Source: Acidobacteriota bacterium (GTDB lineage Bacteria; Acidobacteriota; Terriglobia; Terriglobales; SCQP01). From it: a stretch of 64,000 bases of DNA. A model generated the notes under the pieces. That model saw only the letters and a program-made list of their open reading frames with translations. It was not told the origin of the DNA and did no database searches. How positions within the stretch are numbered: the stretch's first letter is position 1; the number at the start of each line of letters is the position of its first letter. Location of the stretch: contig DAIDIE010000004.1 of NCBI GenBank assembly GCA_027459505.1, positions 1 to 64,000 of the forward strand, written 5' to 3'. The translations under genes were made by a program, and so were the position numbers. Positions 43,907 to 52,993 of this stretch are shown here, one piece after another.

Positions 43907-46104
43907 AAATCAACCGTTGGCTGGGCCTCGATATCCTTGAACAGCAGTATGCCTACGGCCAGGATCCTGAACGCGGCCATACCTCGCAATCCCGCATTCC
44001 GCATCATTGGGTGACTACCACCTGCGGCTACTGCTCGGTGGGTTGCGGTATGCACATTGGCGTACGCGACGGGCAAGCGGTCGCTGTCCGCGGCAATCCC
44101 GACCACCCCGTTAACCGCGGCTTGCTCTGTCCCAAAGGCCTCTCCGAACACCACACCTTGAGCGCGCCCAACCGCGCCCAGTATCCTTTGCTGCGCGAGG
44201 GAACGCAGTGGAAACGTATCTCCTGGGACGAGGCGCTGCGTACCATGACGACGAAATTCCGTCAGGTGCAATCGCGCTATGGAAACGACGCGGTGGGCGT
44301 TCTCAGCACGGGTCAACTGGTTACCGAAGAGTTCTATGCGCTCGGTAAGCTGGCTCAGCTCGGCATTGGCACGCGCAACTACGACGGCAATACCACTCTC
44401 TGCATGGCAAGCGCGGTCTCCGGCTACAAGCGCAGCTTTGGCAGCGATGGGCCGCCGGGCGCCTACGAGGATCTGGAGATCGCGGACGTCATCCTGCTCT
44501 TTGGCGCCAATCTCGCCGACAACCACCCCATCCTCTGCAGTCACCTGGAGCGCAACTTCGGCGCCACCCTGATCGTCGCCGATCCGCGCGTGACCAAAAC
44601 GGCGATGCTCGCCGATCTGCACCTGCCGCTTCGCCCGCGCTCTGACCTGGCCCTGATCAATGCTCTTATCCATGTGCTGATTGCGCGTGATCTGATTGAC
44701 TGTGCGTATATCGAAGCACACACCGAAGGCTTTGAAGAGCTGCGGGAATCTGTTCGGGACTGCACCCCGGAGGCGATGAGCGCCACTACTGGTCTGAGTG
44801 CGGAACTGATCGTCAAGACCGCTTTGCTCTATGGCCAGGCGCGCGCGCCCTTCCTTGGCTGGACCATGGGAGTGAACCACAGTACGCAGGGAACGGAGAC
44901 GGTCAACGCCCTCAATAACCTTGCGTTGATTACTGGAAAGATTGGCCGGCCCGGTGCTGCGCCCTTCAGCATCACCGGGCAATGCAATGCCATGGGGACG
45001 CGGGAGGCGGGGTTCACCTCCAGCTTGCCGGGCTATCGCAAGTTTGAAAGCGCCGCTGACCGTGCTGAACTCGCCGCGCTGCTGGGCGTGGCTGAAGAGC
45101 GCATCCCCCAGGCCCGCGGCAAAGCCTATCCCGATATCGTGGAGGCCGCGCTTGCGGGAAGCATCCGCGCCCTTTGGGTGATTGCGACCAATCCCGTCGT
45201 CAGCTTTCCCAACCTCGCGGTCCTGCAGCAAAGTCTGGAGCGGCTCGATTTCCTGGTGGTGCAGGATGGTTTTCACCCCACCCCCACCTCGGAACTCGCC
45301 GATCTAGTCTTGCCGGCCGCCATCTGGGGAGAAAAGGAAGGCACCTATACCAACTCCGAGCGCCGCGTCAGCAAGGTCAATGCCGCTGTTCACCCTCCTG
45401 GTGAGGCGCGCAGCGACTTTCAAATCTTTCTCGATCTGGCCCGCGCCTGGGGCTGCGCTGACGAGCTGTTTGCCGGATGGCGCCAGCCGCAGGACGCCTT
45501 TCAGGAGTGGCAGCGGGTCTCAGCCGGCCGCCTCTGCGATTACTCGGGCATGAGCTACGAACTCATCGAACAACACGGAGGCATCCAGTGGCCTTACCCC
45601 GCTGATAGCCGCGAAGCGCCACGCGCCACGCGGCGGCTCTATGCGCACGGTCACTTCGCCACCCCCTCGGGACGTGCCAAGCTATGGCCCACCGCATGGC
45701 AGCCATTTCCGGAACAGCCCTCCACCCAGTTCCCCTTTGTTCTCAACACGGGACGCACGGTCGAGCACTGGCATACTCGCACCAAGACCGGCCGCGTCAG
45801 CATTTTGGAGCGCATGGCGCCACGCGCCTGGCTGGAAATGAACCCGCGCGACGCCTCTACCCTGGGCCTGTCACCGCACAACCTCGTCGACGTCATCTCG
45901 CTCCGCAGCCGCGTCGAGCGCGTCGAGTTACGAGTCACGGAAACCATCGCTCCGGGACAGGTTTTTATGCCCTTTCATTTTGCCGAGGCCAACGTCAACC
46001 GGGTCACACAGAGCGCTTACGATCCCATTTCCCGCGAACCCAACTACAAGCAGTGCGCGGTTCGCGTGGAAAAGAGCCCTCCCCGCAAAGCCGGGTTGGA
46101 TTAG
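43903..46104 (+). CDS. nasC: Assimilatory nitrate reductase catalytic subunit
   Basis: 733 aa molybdopterin oxidoreductase of the NapA/NasC/NarB class. The [4Fe-4S] ligands are Cys41, Cys44, Cys48 and Cys76 (CGYCSVGCG then LLCPKG); Cys167 in TTLCMASAV is the expected Mo ligand. No Tat signal, so cytoplasmic. The C-terminal MopB-binding domain is complete (FPFVLNTGRTVEHWHT). Start overlaps the stop of the DmsBC fusion (ATGA). Reduces nitrate to nitrite for NirBD. Confidence 0.93.
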   Translation: MKINRWLGLDILEQQYAYGQDPERGHTSQSRIPHHWVTTTCGYCSVGCGMHIGVRDGQAVAVRGNPDHPVNRGLLCPKGLSEHHTLSAPNRAQYPLLREGTQWKRISWDEALRTMTTKFRQVQSRYGNDAVGVLSTGQLVTEEFYALGKLAQLGIGTRNYDGNTTLCMASAVSGYKRSFGSDGPPGAYEDLEIADVILLFGANLADNHPILCSHLERNFGATLIVADPRVTKTAMLADLHLPLRPRSDLALINALIHVLIARDLIDCAYIEAHTEGFEELRESVRDCTPEAMSATTGLSAELIVKTALLYGQARAPFLGWTMGVNHSTQGTETVNALNNLALITGKIGRPGAAPFSITGQCNAMGTREAGFTSSLPGYRKFESAADRAELAALLGVAEERIPQARGKAYPDIVEAALAGSIRALWVIATNPVVSFPNLAVLQQSLERLDFLVVQDGFHPTPTSELADLVLPAAIWGEKEGTYTNSERRVSKVNAAVHPPGEARSDFQIFLDLARAWGCADELFAGWRQPQDAFQEWQRVSAGRLCDYSGMSYELIEQHGGIQWPYPADSREAPRATRRLYAHGHFATPSGRAKLWPTAWQPFPEQPSTQFPFVLNTGRTVEHWHTRTKTGRVSILERMAPRAWLEMNPRDASTLGLSPHNLVDVISLRSRVERVELRVTETIAPGQVFMPFHFAEANVNRVTQSAYDPISREPNYKQCAVRVEKSPPRKAGLD

Positions 46105-46316
46105 GCCCCCGGGCGGCGGCCCCTGCCGGCCGCAAGCCCGTTGTATGTTTTGCCGTTGTTGGACGCAGTGGAATTCCCTGCGCCGTTATTGCCGCTATCA
46201 AGGTTGCGCCCTGTTTGCGCTATCGGGCTCAGAACGCCCTCATCGCGAGAACGAACCACTCGCGTTTGTCGCGAGAGGCTCCTTCGAGCCCTCGCTGCGC
46301 AGACAGGGAGCACCTC

Positions 46317-47660
46317 ATGAAACCTGACACCGGTATTGTCTCTTCCGCTCGCGACCCCAGGGGTCGCGCCACTCAGATTCGCCTATTCGACCTGCGCAGC
46401 CCGGTCATGCGCACCTTCCACCTCTCCTGGCTGGCGTTTTTCGTCTGCTTCGTTGCCTGGTTCGGAGTCGCGCCGCTGATGGCGATTGTCCGCGCCGATC
46501 TCCATCTCACCCCGCCGGAAATCGGCAATATCCTGATCGCTTCGGTGGCGATGACGGTCATCGCCCGCATTGTGATTGGCTGGCTGGGCGACCGCTTTGG
46601 TCCGCGCCGCACCTACACCGCCTTGCTGCTGCTGGGATCGTTGCCCGTGATGCTGATCGGCCTCGCCCACAGCTATGAATCTTTTCTGCTGTTCCGTCTG
46701 GCAATTGGCGTCATTGGCGCCTCCTTCGTGCTGAGCCAGCAACATACCTCCCTGTTGTTTGCCCCGCGCGTGGTCGGCACCGCCAACGCCATGACCGCCG
46801 GTTGGGGCAACCTCGGTGGAGGCGTAACGCAGTGGGTCATGCCGGCGCTGGTTGGCGCCTTAATGGCGTTCGGCACTGATAAGTTCCTGAGCTGGCGCTA
46901 CGCCATGGTGCTACCCGGCTTGGCGATGGTGGTGGTGGGCTTGCTGTATTACCGCTTCACCGTCGATACGCCTAACGGCAGCAGCTTCCAACCGGCGCGC
47001 GGCGCCTACGCCTTCCGCCGCGCCGCCGGTGATTTCCGCGTCTGGCTGCTGTTCATCCTCTATGGAGGATGCTTCGGTATTGAAATCACCATGGACAACG
47101 TCGCGGCTCTCTACTTCCGCGACAGCTTCCATGTATCGCTTCTCCTTGCCGGGGTTCTCGCCGCGGCGACGGGGATGATGAACCTGTTCGCTCGCGGCCT
47201 GGGCGGATGGTTCGGCGATCGCGCCGGCAACGCATGGGGCTTGCGTGCGCGTACCTCCCTGTTGGGCGCGGGGCTGCTGCTGGAGGGCCTGGCGCTCGCC
47301 GCCTTTGCCCACAGTTCCTCGCTGCAGACCGCCATGCCGGCCTATCTGCTGTTTGGCCTGTTTGTCTGCATGGCCTGCGGCTTGACTTATGCGGTGGTGC
47401 CCTTCCTGCAGCCGGATGCGCTGGGGTCGGTCTCCGGCATTGTCGGCGCGGGCGGCAACTTTGGCGCCGTCGTCGCGGGCTTCCTTTTCCGCTCTCACGG
47501 CATGACTGCGCCCCATGCTCTCGCCATCATCGGCCTCACCGTCGCCGCGATGTCGCCACTTACCTTCCTCGTGGGCGCCCGCGACACGGCGCCGGTTACC
47601 GCCGGCTACGCTGCCGGCGCCGAGCCCGTCGCTGCATCCCTGGCCGAGGCGGGAGATTAA
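46317..47660 (+). CDS. MFS nitrate/nitrite transporter (NarK/NasA type)
   Basis: 447 aa from ATG 46317 (MKPDTGIV), preceded by GGGAG at 7 nt; the frame is open upstream to 45684 but that part overlaps nasC. Twelve TM segments. NNP-family features are seen: FHLSWLAFFVCFVAWFGVAP in TM1, GDRFGPRRTYT in loop 2-3, and the nitrate-signature-like ANAMTAGWGNLGGGVTQ. Imports nitrate for NasC. Confidence 0.93.
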   Translation: MKPDTGIVSSARDPRGRATQIRLFDLRSPVMRTFHLSWLAFFVCFVAWFGVAPLMAIVRADLHLTPPEIGNILIASVAMTVIARIVIGWLGDRFGPRRTYTALLLLGSLPVMLIGLAHSYESFLLFRLAIGVIGASFVLSQQHTSLLFAPRVVGTANAMTAGWGNLGGGVTQWVMPALVGALMAFGTDKFLSWRYAMVLPGLAMVVVGLLYYRFTVDTPNGSSFQPARGAYAFRRAAGDFRVWLLFILYGGCFGIEITMDNVAALYFRDSFHVSLLLAGVLAAATGMMNLFARGLGGWFGDRAGNAWGLRARTSLLGAGLLLEGLALAAFAHSSSLQTAMPAYLLFGLFVCMACGLTYAVVPFLQPDALGSVSGIVGAGGNFGAVVAGFLFRSHGMTAPHALAIIGLTVAAMSPLTFLVGARDTAPVTAGYAAGAEPVAASLAEAGD

Positions 47661-47700
47661 TATGCACTTTTTCTCTTCGAGTTCAGAAAGGAATCATTCC

Positions 47701-49197
47701 ATGAAATCACGAACACTGGGCATTGCCCTCGCTGTTGCGCTTGGCGCTGGCCTTCCCTCCGCCGCGCAAAGTGCGGCTACCGCCAAGCGCCCCCACAAGA
47801 CTGTCCGGAAAAAATCCTCCTTGCCGAGTTGGCGGGGCTGGAAGCCGTTTGTCAATGAGCGCTTCCGCGCCGAGGACTGGCACTGGTTTCCCGGCGCCGC
47901 TGACAGCAGCTATGGCTACGCGCATTCGCTACTGCAGGTGGGCGCCACCTATCGCGGCGAAAAGGTCTTGCTGCACTTTGCCGGCGCACAGGACACACTG
48001 CTTGGCCTCCCCACCGACGCCACCGCTCCCGGTGCGCAAGGGCAATTGGGCCAGGGAGCAAGCTACTCGGCCGCCAACGGCGGCCGCTCCAATATCGCCG
48101 ACGTCTTTCTCAAACAGGCCTTCGCCACCTTTGACCTGCCCCGGGACAGCTGGCTGCAGGCAGGGCGTTTTGGCTTCAATGACGGCGCCGAATATCAACC
48201 CACAAATCCTGTTTTAAAGCTGCTCACCAACCTGCGCATTTCGCAGCGCCTGATTGGCGAGTTCGGCTTCTCGGCCATCGGACGTAGCTTCGATGGCGCT
48301 CAGTTCCAAACTCCGCTGCAAGGCGGACACTTGACCATCACGGCCCTGCGCCCAACCGAAGGTGTCTTCCAGGTCAACGCCATGAAGGAGTTGCCCATCG
48401 ATGTCCTCTATGGCTCCTACATTCACACCCAGCATTACGGCGGCGGGGAGAGCGAATTCCGCCTCTTCAGCATGGGCTATGACGATCAGCGCACCACCGT
48501 GCTCAAGACGGATAACCGCCTGCTTGCCACCCGTAAAGCGGACCAGTTGCCCGTCAAGATTGGCACCTATGGCGCCGACTATGCCGCGGTCTTTCCTCTC
48601 GCCAGCCTTGGAAAGGCGGACGTAATCGGCTGGGGAGCGGTACAGAACGGACGCTGGGGAACCCAGCGCCAGAGAGCCGGCGCTTTTTTCGCCGAGGCCG
48701 GACTGCAGCCCCAGGGCGCCCCGCTCAAAGCCTGGATCAGCGGCGGCTTCTCCTATGGCAGCGGCGATTCCAATCCCGGCGATGGCGTTCATGGAACGTT
48801 CATGCAGATGCTGCCCACACCGCGTCTGGCGGCGCGCTTCCCGTTTTACAACATGGAGAATAACGAGGACCTCTACGCCAGCCTGGTGCTGCACCCGGTT
48901 GGCAAGCTGGTCTTGCGCAGCGAAGCGCACGTCCTCAAGCTGGCCAATGCCGCCGACTTTTGGTACCTCGGCGGCGGCGCCTTCCAGGGAAATACGTTCG
49001 GCTATGTCGGGCGTCCTTCGGGAGGTGCGCGCGGCCTGGCCAACGTTGGCGACCTCAGCGCCGACTTCCCCCTCACTGCCCACCTGGCGGTGACCGCCTA
49101 TGTCGCGCATGCCTGGGGCCAACAGGTAATGAGCAACATCTACCCCAATGGATCCGGAGCAACCTTCGCCTATCTGGAAACCAACATGAACTTTTGA
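47701..49197 (+). CDS. AlgE-like (alginate-export-domain) outer-membrane porin
   Basis: 498 aa. Signal peptide MKSRTLGIALAVALGAGLPS; AAGGA lies 8 nt upstream. An alternative ATG at 47662 has GGGAG and would add 13 residues. The body is an alternating-strand barrel with WHWFPGAADSSYGYAHSLLQ and QAFATFDLPRDSWLQAGRFG, and ends in Phe (LETNMNF), as in OMPs. Despite the family name, its place at the end of the nitrate operon suggests anion (nitrate) entry through the outer membrane. Confidence 0.75.
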   Translation: MKSRTLGIALAVALGAGLPSAAQSAATAKRPHKTVRKKSSLPSWRGWKPFVNERFRAEDWHWFPGAADSSYGYAHSLLQVGATYRGEKVLLHFAGAQDTLLGLPTDATAPGAQGQLGQGASYSAANGGRSNIADVFLKQAFATFDLPRDSWLQAGRFGFNDGAEYQPTNPVLKLLTNLRISQRLIGEFGFSAIGRSFDGAQFQTPLQGGHLTITALRPTEGVFQVNAMKELPIDVLYGSYIHTQHYGGGESEFRLFSMGYDDQRTTVLKTDNRLLATRKADQLPVKIGTYGADYAAVFPLASLGKADVIGWGAVQNGRWGTQRQRAGAFFAEAGLQPQGAPLKAWISGGFSYGSGDSNPGDGVHGTFMQMLPTPRLAARFPFYNMENNEDLYASLVLHPVGKLVLRSEAHVLKLANAADFWYLGGGAFQGNTFGYVGRPSGGARGLANVGDLSADFPLTAHLAVTAYVAHAWGQQVMSNIYPNGSGATFAYLETNMNF

Positions 49198-49312
49198 ACG
49201 GTTGGCCGCCTGCTGACCCCAGTGTCAAAACCGCAACACCCAACTGGGAATACGTGGAGCGCAAAGACGAGCGCAATCGCGTAAGCCAACCGGCAACAAC
49301 TTGACAAACGAC

Positions 49313-49347
49313 AAGAGCACCCTCTTCTCGGGGGTGCTCTTATCTTT
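49313..49347 (+). terminator. Terminator of the nitrate-assimilation operon
   Basis: 10-bp perfect stem AAGAGCACCC / GGGTGCTCTT followed by ATCTTT, about 115 bp after the porin stop. Confidence 0.8.
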
Positions 49348-49381
49348 GGAATTTAGATTTCCTAAGAATCAGAAGGGCAGA

Positions 49382-49433
49382 CACCCCACCCATTTGGGTG
49401 GGGCTGCGGTCTTGCCACCCCACCCATTTGGGG
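49382..49433. repeat. Two copies of a CACCCCACCCATTTGGG palindromic repeat
   Basis: Copies at 49382-49401 and 49417-49433. The first forms CCCCACCC-ATTT-GGGTGGGG and is identical over 20 nt to 27626-27645 (opposite strand) in paralog B. A similar GCACCCATTGGGTGC palindrome is at 58401-58415. Confidence 0.6.
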
Positions 49434-49528
49434 GGATTTGCGGGCTCGGAGAAGGCGTTCACTCAGGTCCAAGCCCCAATCTGCCGAAACAGTACAGTGG
49501 GTAGCTGGTATCCTGTGAGCGCAGGAAA

Positions 49529-49564
49529 CTAGCCAAGGATCGGGGGCCAGAAGTCGACGACCAT
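49529..49564 (-). CDS. Micro-ORF C, 11-residue WPP peptide
   Basis: Encodes MVVDFWPPILG. AAGGAGGTGA ends 4 nt before ATG. W6-P7-P8 is at the same position as in copies A and B, with Pro codons CCC CCG. Divergent from membrane gene C with 33 bp between starts. No terminator was identified on its side. Confidence 0.58.
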   Translation of the reverse strand: MVVDFWPPILG

Positions 49565-49597
49565 GACGTCACCTCCTTCCCGCGAGCTGTGTAGCTT

Positions 49598-50257
49598 ATG
49601 CCGCTAAGCGCGATTATCCTCTGCTTTGTCGAGTTCGGCCTGGAGTTATTGGCTGCGGGGGTAATACTGCGTCGCGGTTTAACTAAGTGGTTGACCCCTG
49701 CATTACTGCGGTTAGTTTGGGGTGCTGTCGCAATCCTAATAGGGCTCTTAGCGGTGGAAGTTCCTGGCCGTTGGGAGGCGCTGTTCTATCCGGCCTTAGC
49801 CCACTACTACCTTGGGGCTTCCATCCTCATCGCCTGGATGGCCTGGAATGCGCGTGCGCACCGGCATGCGCTGTCGGGACTCACCTTCCGCTGGCTGACG
49901 GCTTGCACGCTGCTCAACGCGGTGGCCGGACCGATGTATACATTCCTGCCCTCGGCCCTGGTGCAGGCCATCTGCAGTGGATCGGTGATCCTGGCGAGTT
50001 TGCGGATTGCCTGGGTGGTTGTGGATCAGCGGGAGAGCGAGCAGGCGCGCCTCATCTGGCGTCGCGATGGCACTTGCCGCCTGGAGCCGCAGCCGCAGTC
50101 CCCGGATTTTCTGGTGCGTAACCCGGAGCTCTTGCTGGAGATCGTCGCGCGCGCCGCCTCACCCGATTGCCGTTCCGCGCTGCTAGGCCTGCTGCGCGTC
50201 CGCTATGGTCAACAAGCGCCAGTGCAAGCGCTGCAGCCGGAAGTCGAGCGCTGCTGA
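49598..50257 (+). CDS. Five-TM membrane protein, WPP-peptide-linked family, paralog C
   Basis: 219 aa. TM segments at about 4-26, 33-55, 60-84, 95-116 and 120-144, then a tail with the motif RLIWRRDGTCRLEPQPQSPD then FLVRNPELLLEIV and ASPDCRSALLGLL. It is about 22 kb from paralogs A and B, yet keeps the same divergent micro-ORF arrangement. No strong SD of its own is visible. Function unknown. Confidence 0.75.
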   Translation: MPLSAIILCFVEFGLELLAAGVILRRGLTKWLTPALLRLVWGAVAILIGLLAVEVPGRWEALFYPALAHYYLGASILIAWMAWNARAHRHALSGLTFRWLTACTLLNAVAGPMYTFLPSALVQAICSGSVILASLRIAWVVVDQRESEQARLIWRRDGTCRLEPQPQSPDFLVRNPELLLEIVARAASPDCRSALLGLLRVRYGQQAPVQALQPEVERC

Positions 50258-50386
50258 GCGGAGCGCTGCAAAACACAAGCTCAATCGACCACGTTCGGAT
50301 CAGCTACTGATTTATCTCTACCCACGCTCATCCTCCGGCGGCTTCCGAGGTTGCAGCCGCTGCAGCAGTTCTAGCGTAGTCGCGAC

Positions 50387-52246
50387 CTACAACCGCGTCT
50401 CAAAAATGTTGTGCTCGTTGCCGAGGTCGCGAGCGGCGGGGGTGATGATGGTCTTCTGGTTCACCAGCAGGCGGCGCTTTTCCAGAAGCGCTTCGCGCAC
50501 ATCGCGTTCGGAAACGAAGTCTAGCGGCTTGGGAGCGGGTGCCTGGGATGCGGAAGGCGCCGGATTCGCCGCCGCGGAGCTCGGCGCCGGGGCCACGGGG
50601 GTGGGGGCCATAAGCGATTCCGGCCGCTCCGCCAGCACCTGCTGTACGACCTCGCGAATCAGGGTGGAGGTCAGATTGGAGGAATAGCTCGCCGCTGCGG
50701 CGGGGCCGGGCGGGCGCACCGCTTCCTTTTGCGGCGCCGGACAGCCGCACGCGGCCGCAGTGGCGGAAGCTGGGACCGGAACTGCGGTTGCGGATGACGC
50801 AGCCGCCGCGTTGGAAGCGTTGCCCGTAGCGAAGCGCACCGCGGCCGCGCCGGTGCCAGCGGCAACCCCAGCCCCAGCTGCGGCGGCCTGCTGCTGTGTA
50901 ACCGGACGCTGCTCGTAGGCAATGCGCTTCAGGTTGACCAGATGCTGCGGGCCGATGTTGTCGGAAGTAATGTTGCCGCCCAGTGCGCCGCAGCCCAGCG
51001 TCATGGCGGGAAACAGTTCGGTGCTGGCGCCAATCGAGCCCAGCGGCGAGGGACTGTTGACCACAATGCGGTAAGCGGGCATGCGCTGGCCGTAGGCCCG
51101 CACCAGCTCGTCGTCCTGTGCATGAATGACGCAGGTGTGGCCCATGCCGCCAAAGCGCAGGATGCTCTCACAACGGTCCAGCGCGGCGGCGCGATCGGGC
51201 ACAAAAAACAGCGCCAGCACCGGGGAGAGCTTTTCCGCCGAGAGCGGCTCTTCCCTGCCCACCTTCTCGAGTTCGACGACCAGCGCCCGCACTTCCGCAG
51301 CCACGGAAAAACCCGCCATCGCGGCCAGCTTCTGCGGCGCCTGCCCAACGCACCTGGGATTGACCGTGCAGGAACCCTGCAACATCAAAATGCGCGCCAG
51401 CGCCTGCGCCTGCTCCGGAGTGCAGAAGTGCACGTTCTGCCGCTGCAGTTCCGCCATGATCTGGGGACGGATAGCCTGCTCGGCTACGATGGCCTGCTCC
51501 GAGGAGCAGATGGTGCCCCAGTCAAAGCTCTTGCCGTAAATAACATCCGCGACGGCTTTGGGAATATTCGCCGTGCGGTCTATTAAAGCGGGAACGTTCC
51601 CGGGCCCCACGCCAAAAGCGGGCTTGCCGGAACTGTAGGCTGCCTTCACAATACCGGTGCCGCCGGTGGCGAGAATCACCGCCGTGCGCCGGTGCTTCAT
51701 GAGCTCCTGCGTGCCGGCCAGGGTTGGAGTGGAAAAGCAGCCGATCAGCCCCTCGGGAGCCCCCTGCTGGCGGGCCGCCTCCACCAACACCGCCACGGTT
51801 TCGCAGATCGATCGCATGGCGGTGGGATGCGGGCTGATGACGATCGCATTACCGGCCTTAAGCGCGATCAGGGTCTTATAGATCGCCGTGCTGGTGGGAT
51901 TGGTGCAGGGCAGCACCGCGGCCACGACCCCCACCGGGGTGGCCACTTCCAGGACGCCGCCCGGCTTTTCGCGCACCACGCCCACCGTCCGCATGCCGCG
52001 GATCGCCTCAAACACGCGCTGCGACGAGAACAGGTTTTTCCGGAGCTTGTCTTCCGGCTTGCCGTAGGTGGTTTCTTCAACCGCCAGACGCGCCAACCGT
52101 TCCGCCTGCGCGGTCGCAGCCGCCGCCATGGCCTCAACCACGGCGTCGATCTGCTGCTGGGAGAATTGCCGGTACTGCTGCCAGGCTTCCCAGGCGCGCT
52201 CGACCAGGTCGCGCGCTTGTTGAATGCTTTCCAGATCGCGATCCAT
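50387..52246 (-). CDS. CoA-acylating aldehyde dehydrogenase of a bacterial microcompartment, with long C-terminal extension
   Basis: 619 aa from ATG 52246 ([10 protein letters not shown]). Residues about 10-450 are an EutE/PduP/MhpF-like acylating ALDH with catalytic Cys in WGTICSSEQ and GFGPGN-type GVGPGNVPA. Such enzymes convert an aldehyde plus CoA and NAD+ to acyl-CoA. The extension (about 455-619) has Ala/Pro linkers around an amphipathic helix ([18 protein letters not shown]), typical of encapsulation peptides, and a terminal module with [11 protein letters not shown]. Normal family members are about 460-480 aa. Adjacent to a BMC shell gene. Confidence 0.85.
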   Translation of the reverse strand: MDRDLESIQQARDLVERAWEAWQQYRQFSQQQIDAVVEAMAAAATAQAERLARLAVEETTYGKPEDKLRKNLFSSQRVFEAIRGMRTVGVVREKPGGVLEVATPVGVVAAVLPCTNPTSTAIYKTLIALKAGNAIVISPHPTAMRSICETVAVLVEAARQQGAPEGLIGCFSTPTLAGTQELMKHRRTAVILATGGTGIVKAAYSSGKPAFGVGPGNVPALIDRTANIPKAVADVIYGKSFDWGTICSSEQAIVAEQAIRPQIMAELQRQNVHFCTPEQAQALARILMLQGSCTVNPRCVGQAPQKLAAMAGFSVAAEVRALVVELEKVGREEPLSAEKLSPVLALFFVPDRAAALDRCESILRFGGMGHTCVIHAQDDELVRAYGQRMPAYRIVVNSPSPLGSIGASTELFPAMTLGCGALGGNITSDNIGPQHLVNLKRIAYEQRPVTQQQAAAAGAGVAAGTGAAAVRFATGNASNAAAASSATAVPVPASATAAACGCPAPQKEAVRPPGPAAAASYSSNLTSTLIREVVQQVLAERPESLMAPTPVAPAPSSAAANPAPSASQAPAPKPLDFVSERDVREALLEKRRLLVNQKTIITPAARDLGNEHNIFETRL

Positions 52247-52396
52247 GTGCAATCTCAAGCGCCCTGCCGGCAGGCAAGGCGGTCCAGCGCAAGAGTGTTT
52301 CCTGCCACGGCCGCGAGCCGGCAATACCAGCCCCGCGGGAGCGCAGCAACTCTACGCACTCTTCCGCAGCCCACGCGCAAGCAGACGCCGGCGCGC

Positions 52397-52708
52397 CTAC
52401 TTCTTCGCCGGCTCGCTCGCTCCGTGCGCCGCCGCCAAACCCTTGTTGGGGAGGATCTTCTCAACTTCGGCGTGCGGACGCGGAATCACATGGACGCTCA
52501 CCAGCTCGCCCACTCGCCGCGCGGCGGCCGCGCCCGCGTCAGTGGCGGCTTTCACCGCACCCACATCGCCACGCACCATGACGGTCACGTAGCCGGCGCC
52601 AATGTATTCCCGCCCGATGAGCACGACGTTGGCGGCTTTCACCATGGCGTCGGCGGCTTCAATGGAACCCACCAGGCCCTTGGTTTCGATCATTCCCAAA
52701 GCTTCCAT
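52397..52708 (-). CDS. BMC-H microcompartment shell protein (PduA/EutM-like)
   Basis: 103 aa from ATG 52708 ([14 protein letters not shown]), preceded by AGGAGGAG. Single BMC domain: [33 protein letters not shown] and [16 protein letters not shown] are canonical for hexameric shell tiles. Located 150 bp upstream of the ALDH and on the same strand, so probably one transcript. No pentameric (BMC-P) or trimeric shell gene is in the window, so the rest of the compartment must be encoded elsewhere. Confidence 0.93.
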   Translation of the reverse strand: MEALGMIETKGLVGSIEAADAMVKAANVVLIGREYIGAGYVTVMVRGDVGAVKAATDAGAAAARRVGELVSVHVIPRPHAEVEKILPNKGLAAAHGASEPAKK

Positions 52709-52993
52709 GCGCTCCTCCTGAAATGACTGCACAAGCGCATAACGCTACCACGAGAGAAGGAGCGAGAGCAATGGGGGCGGCCCGCCGGGTTGGCAGTAAA
52801 CCGTGAACAGTTCACTGCGGCGCGCGACTCGGGGCGGCGGCCCCTGAAGATGGTCGAGGTCTGCCCAACCGCTACCCTCCAGCAACGCCCAACTGTTCGC
52901 TGCCCACCTCACAGCGCTGCTCGCACTAGTAAGCGGAAGCAGCATTTCCCTGCTCCGGCAGCCTCCTGGGCTGGAACTGGGCTATGCTGAAAT

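Noticed and set aside
39763..45276. Two long minus-strand open frames (589 and 588 codons) opposite the nitrate genes
   Set aside because: High-GC shadows of nirB and nasC, which carry full catalytic motifs.
45684..46316. 211-codon upstream extension of the MFS transporter frame
   Set aside because: Overlaps nasC in another frame; ATG 46317 has a good SD and begins a normal MFS N-terminus.
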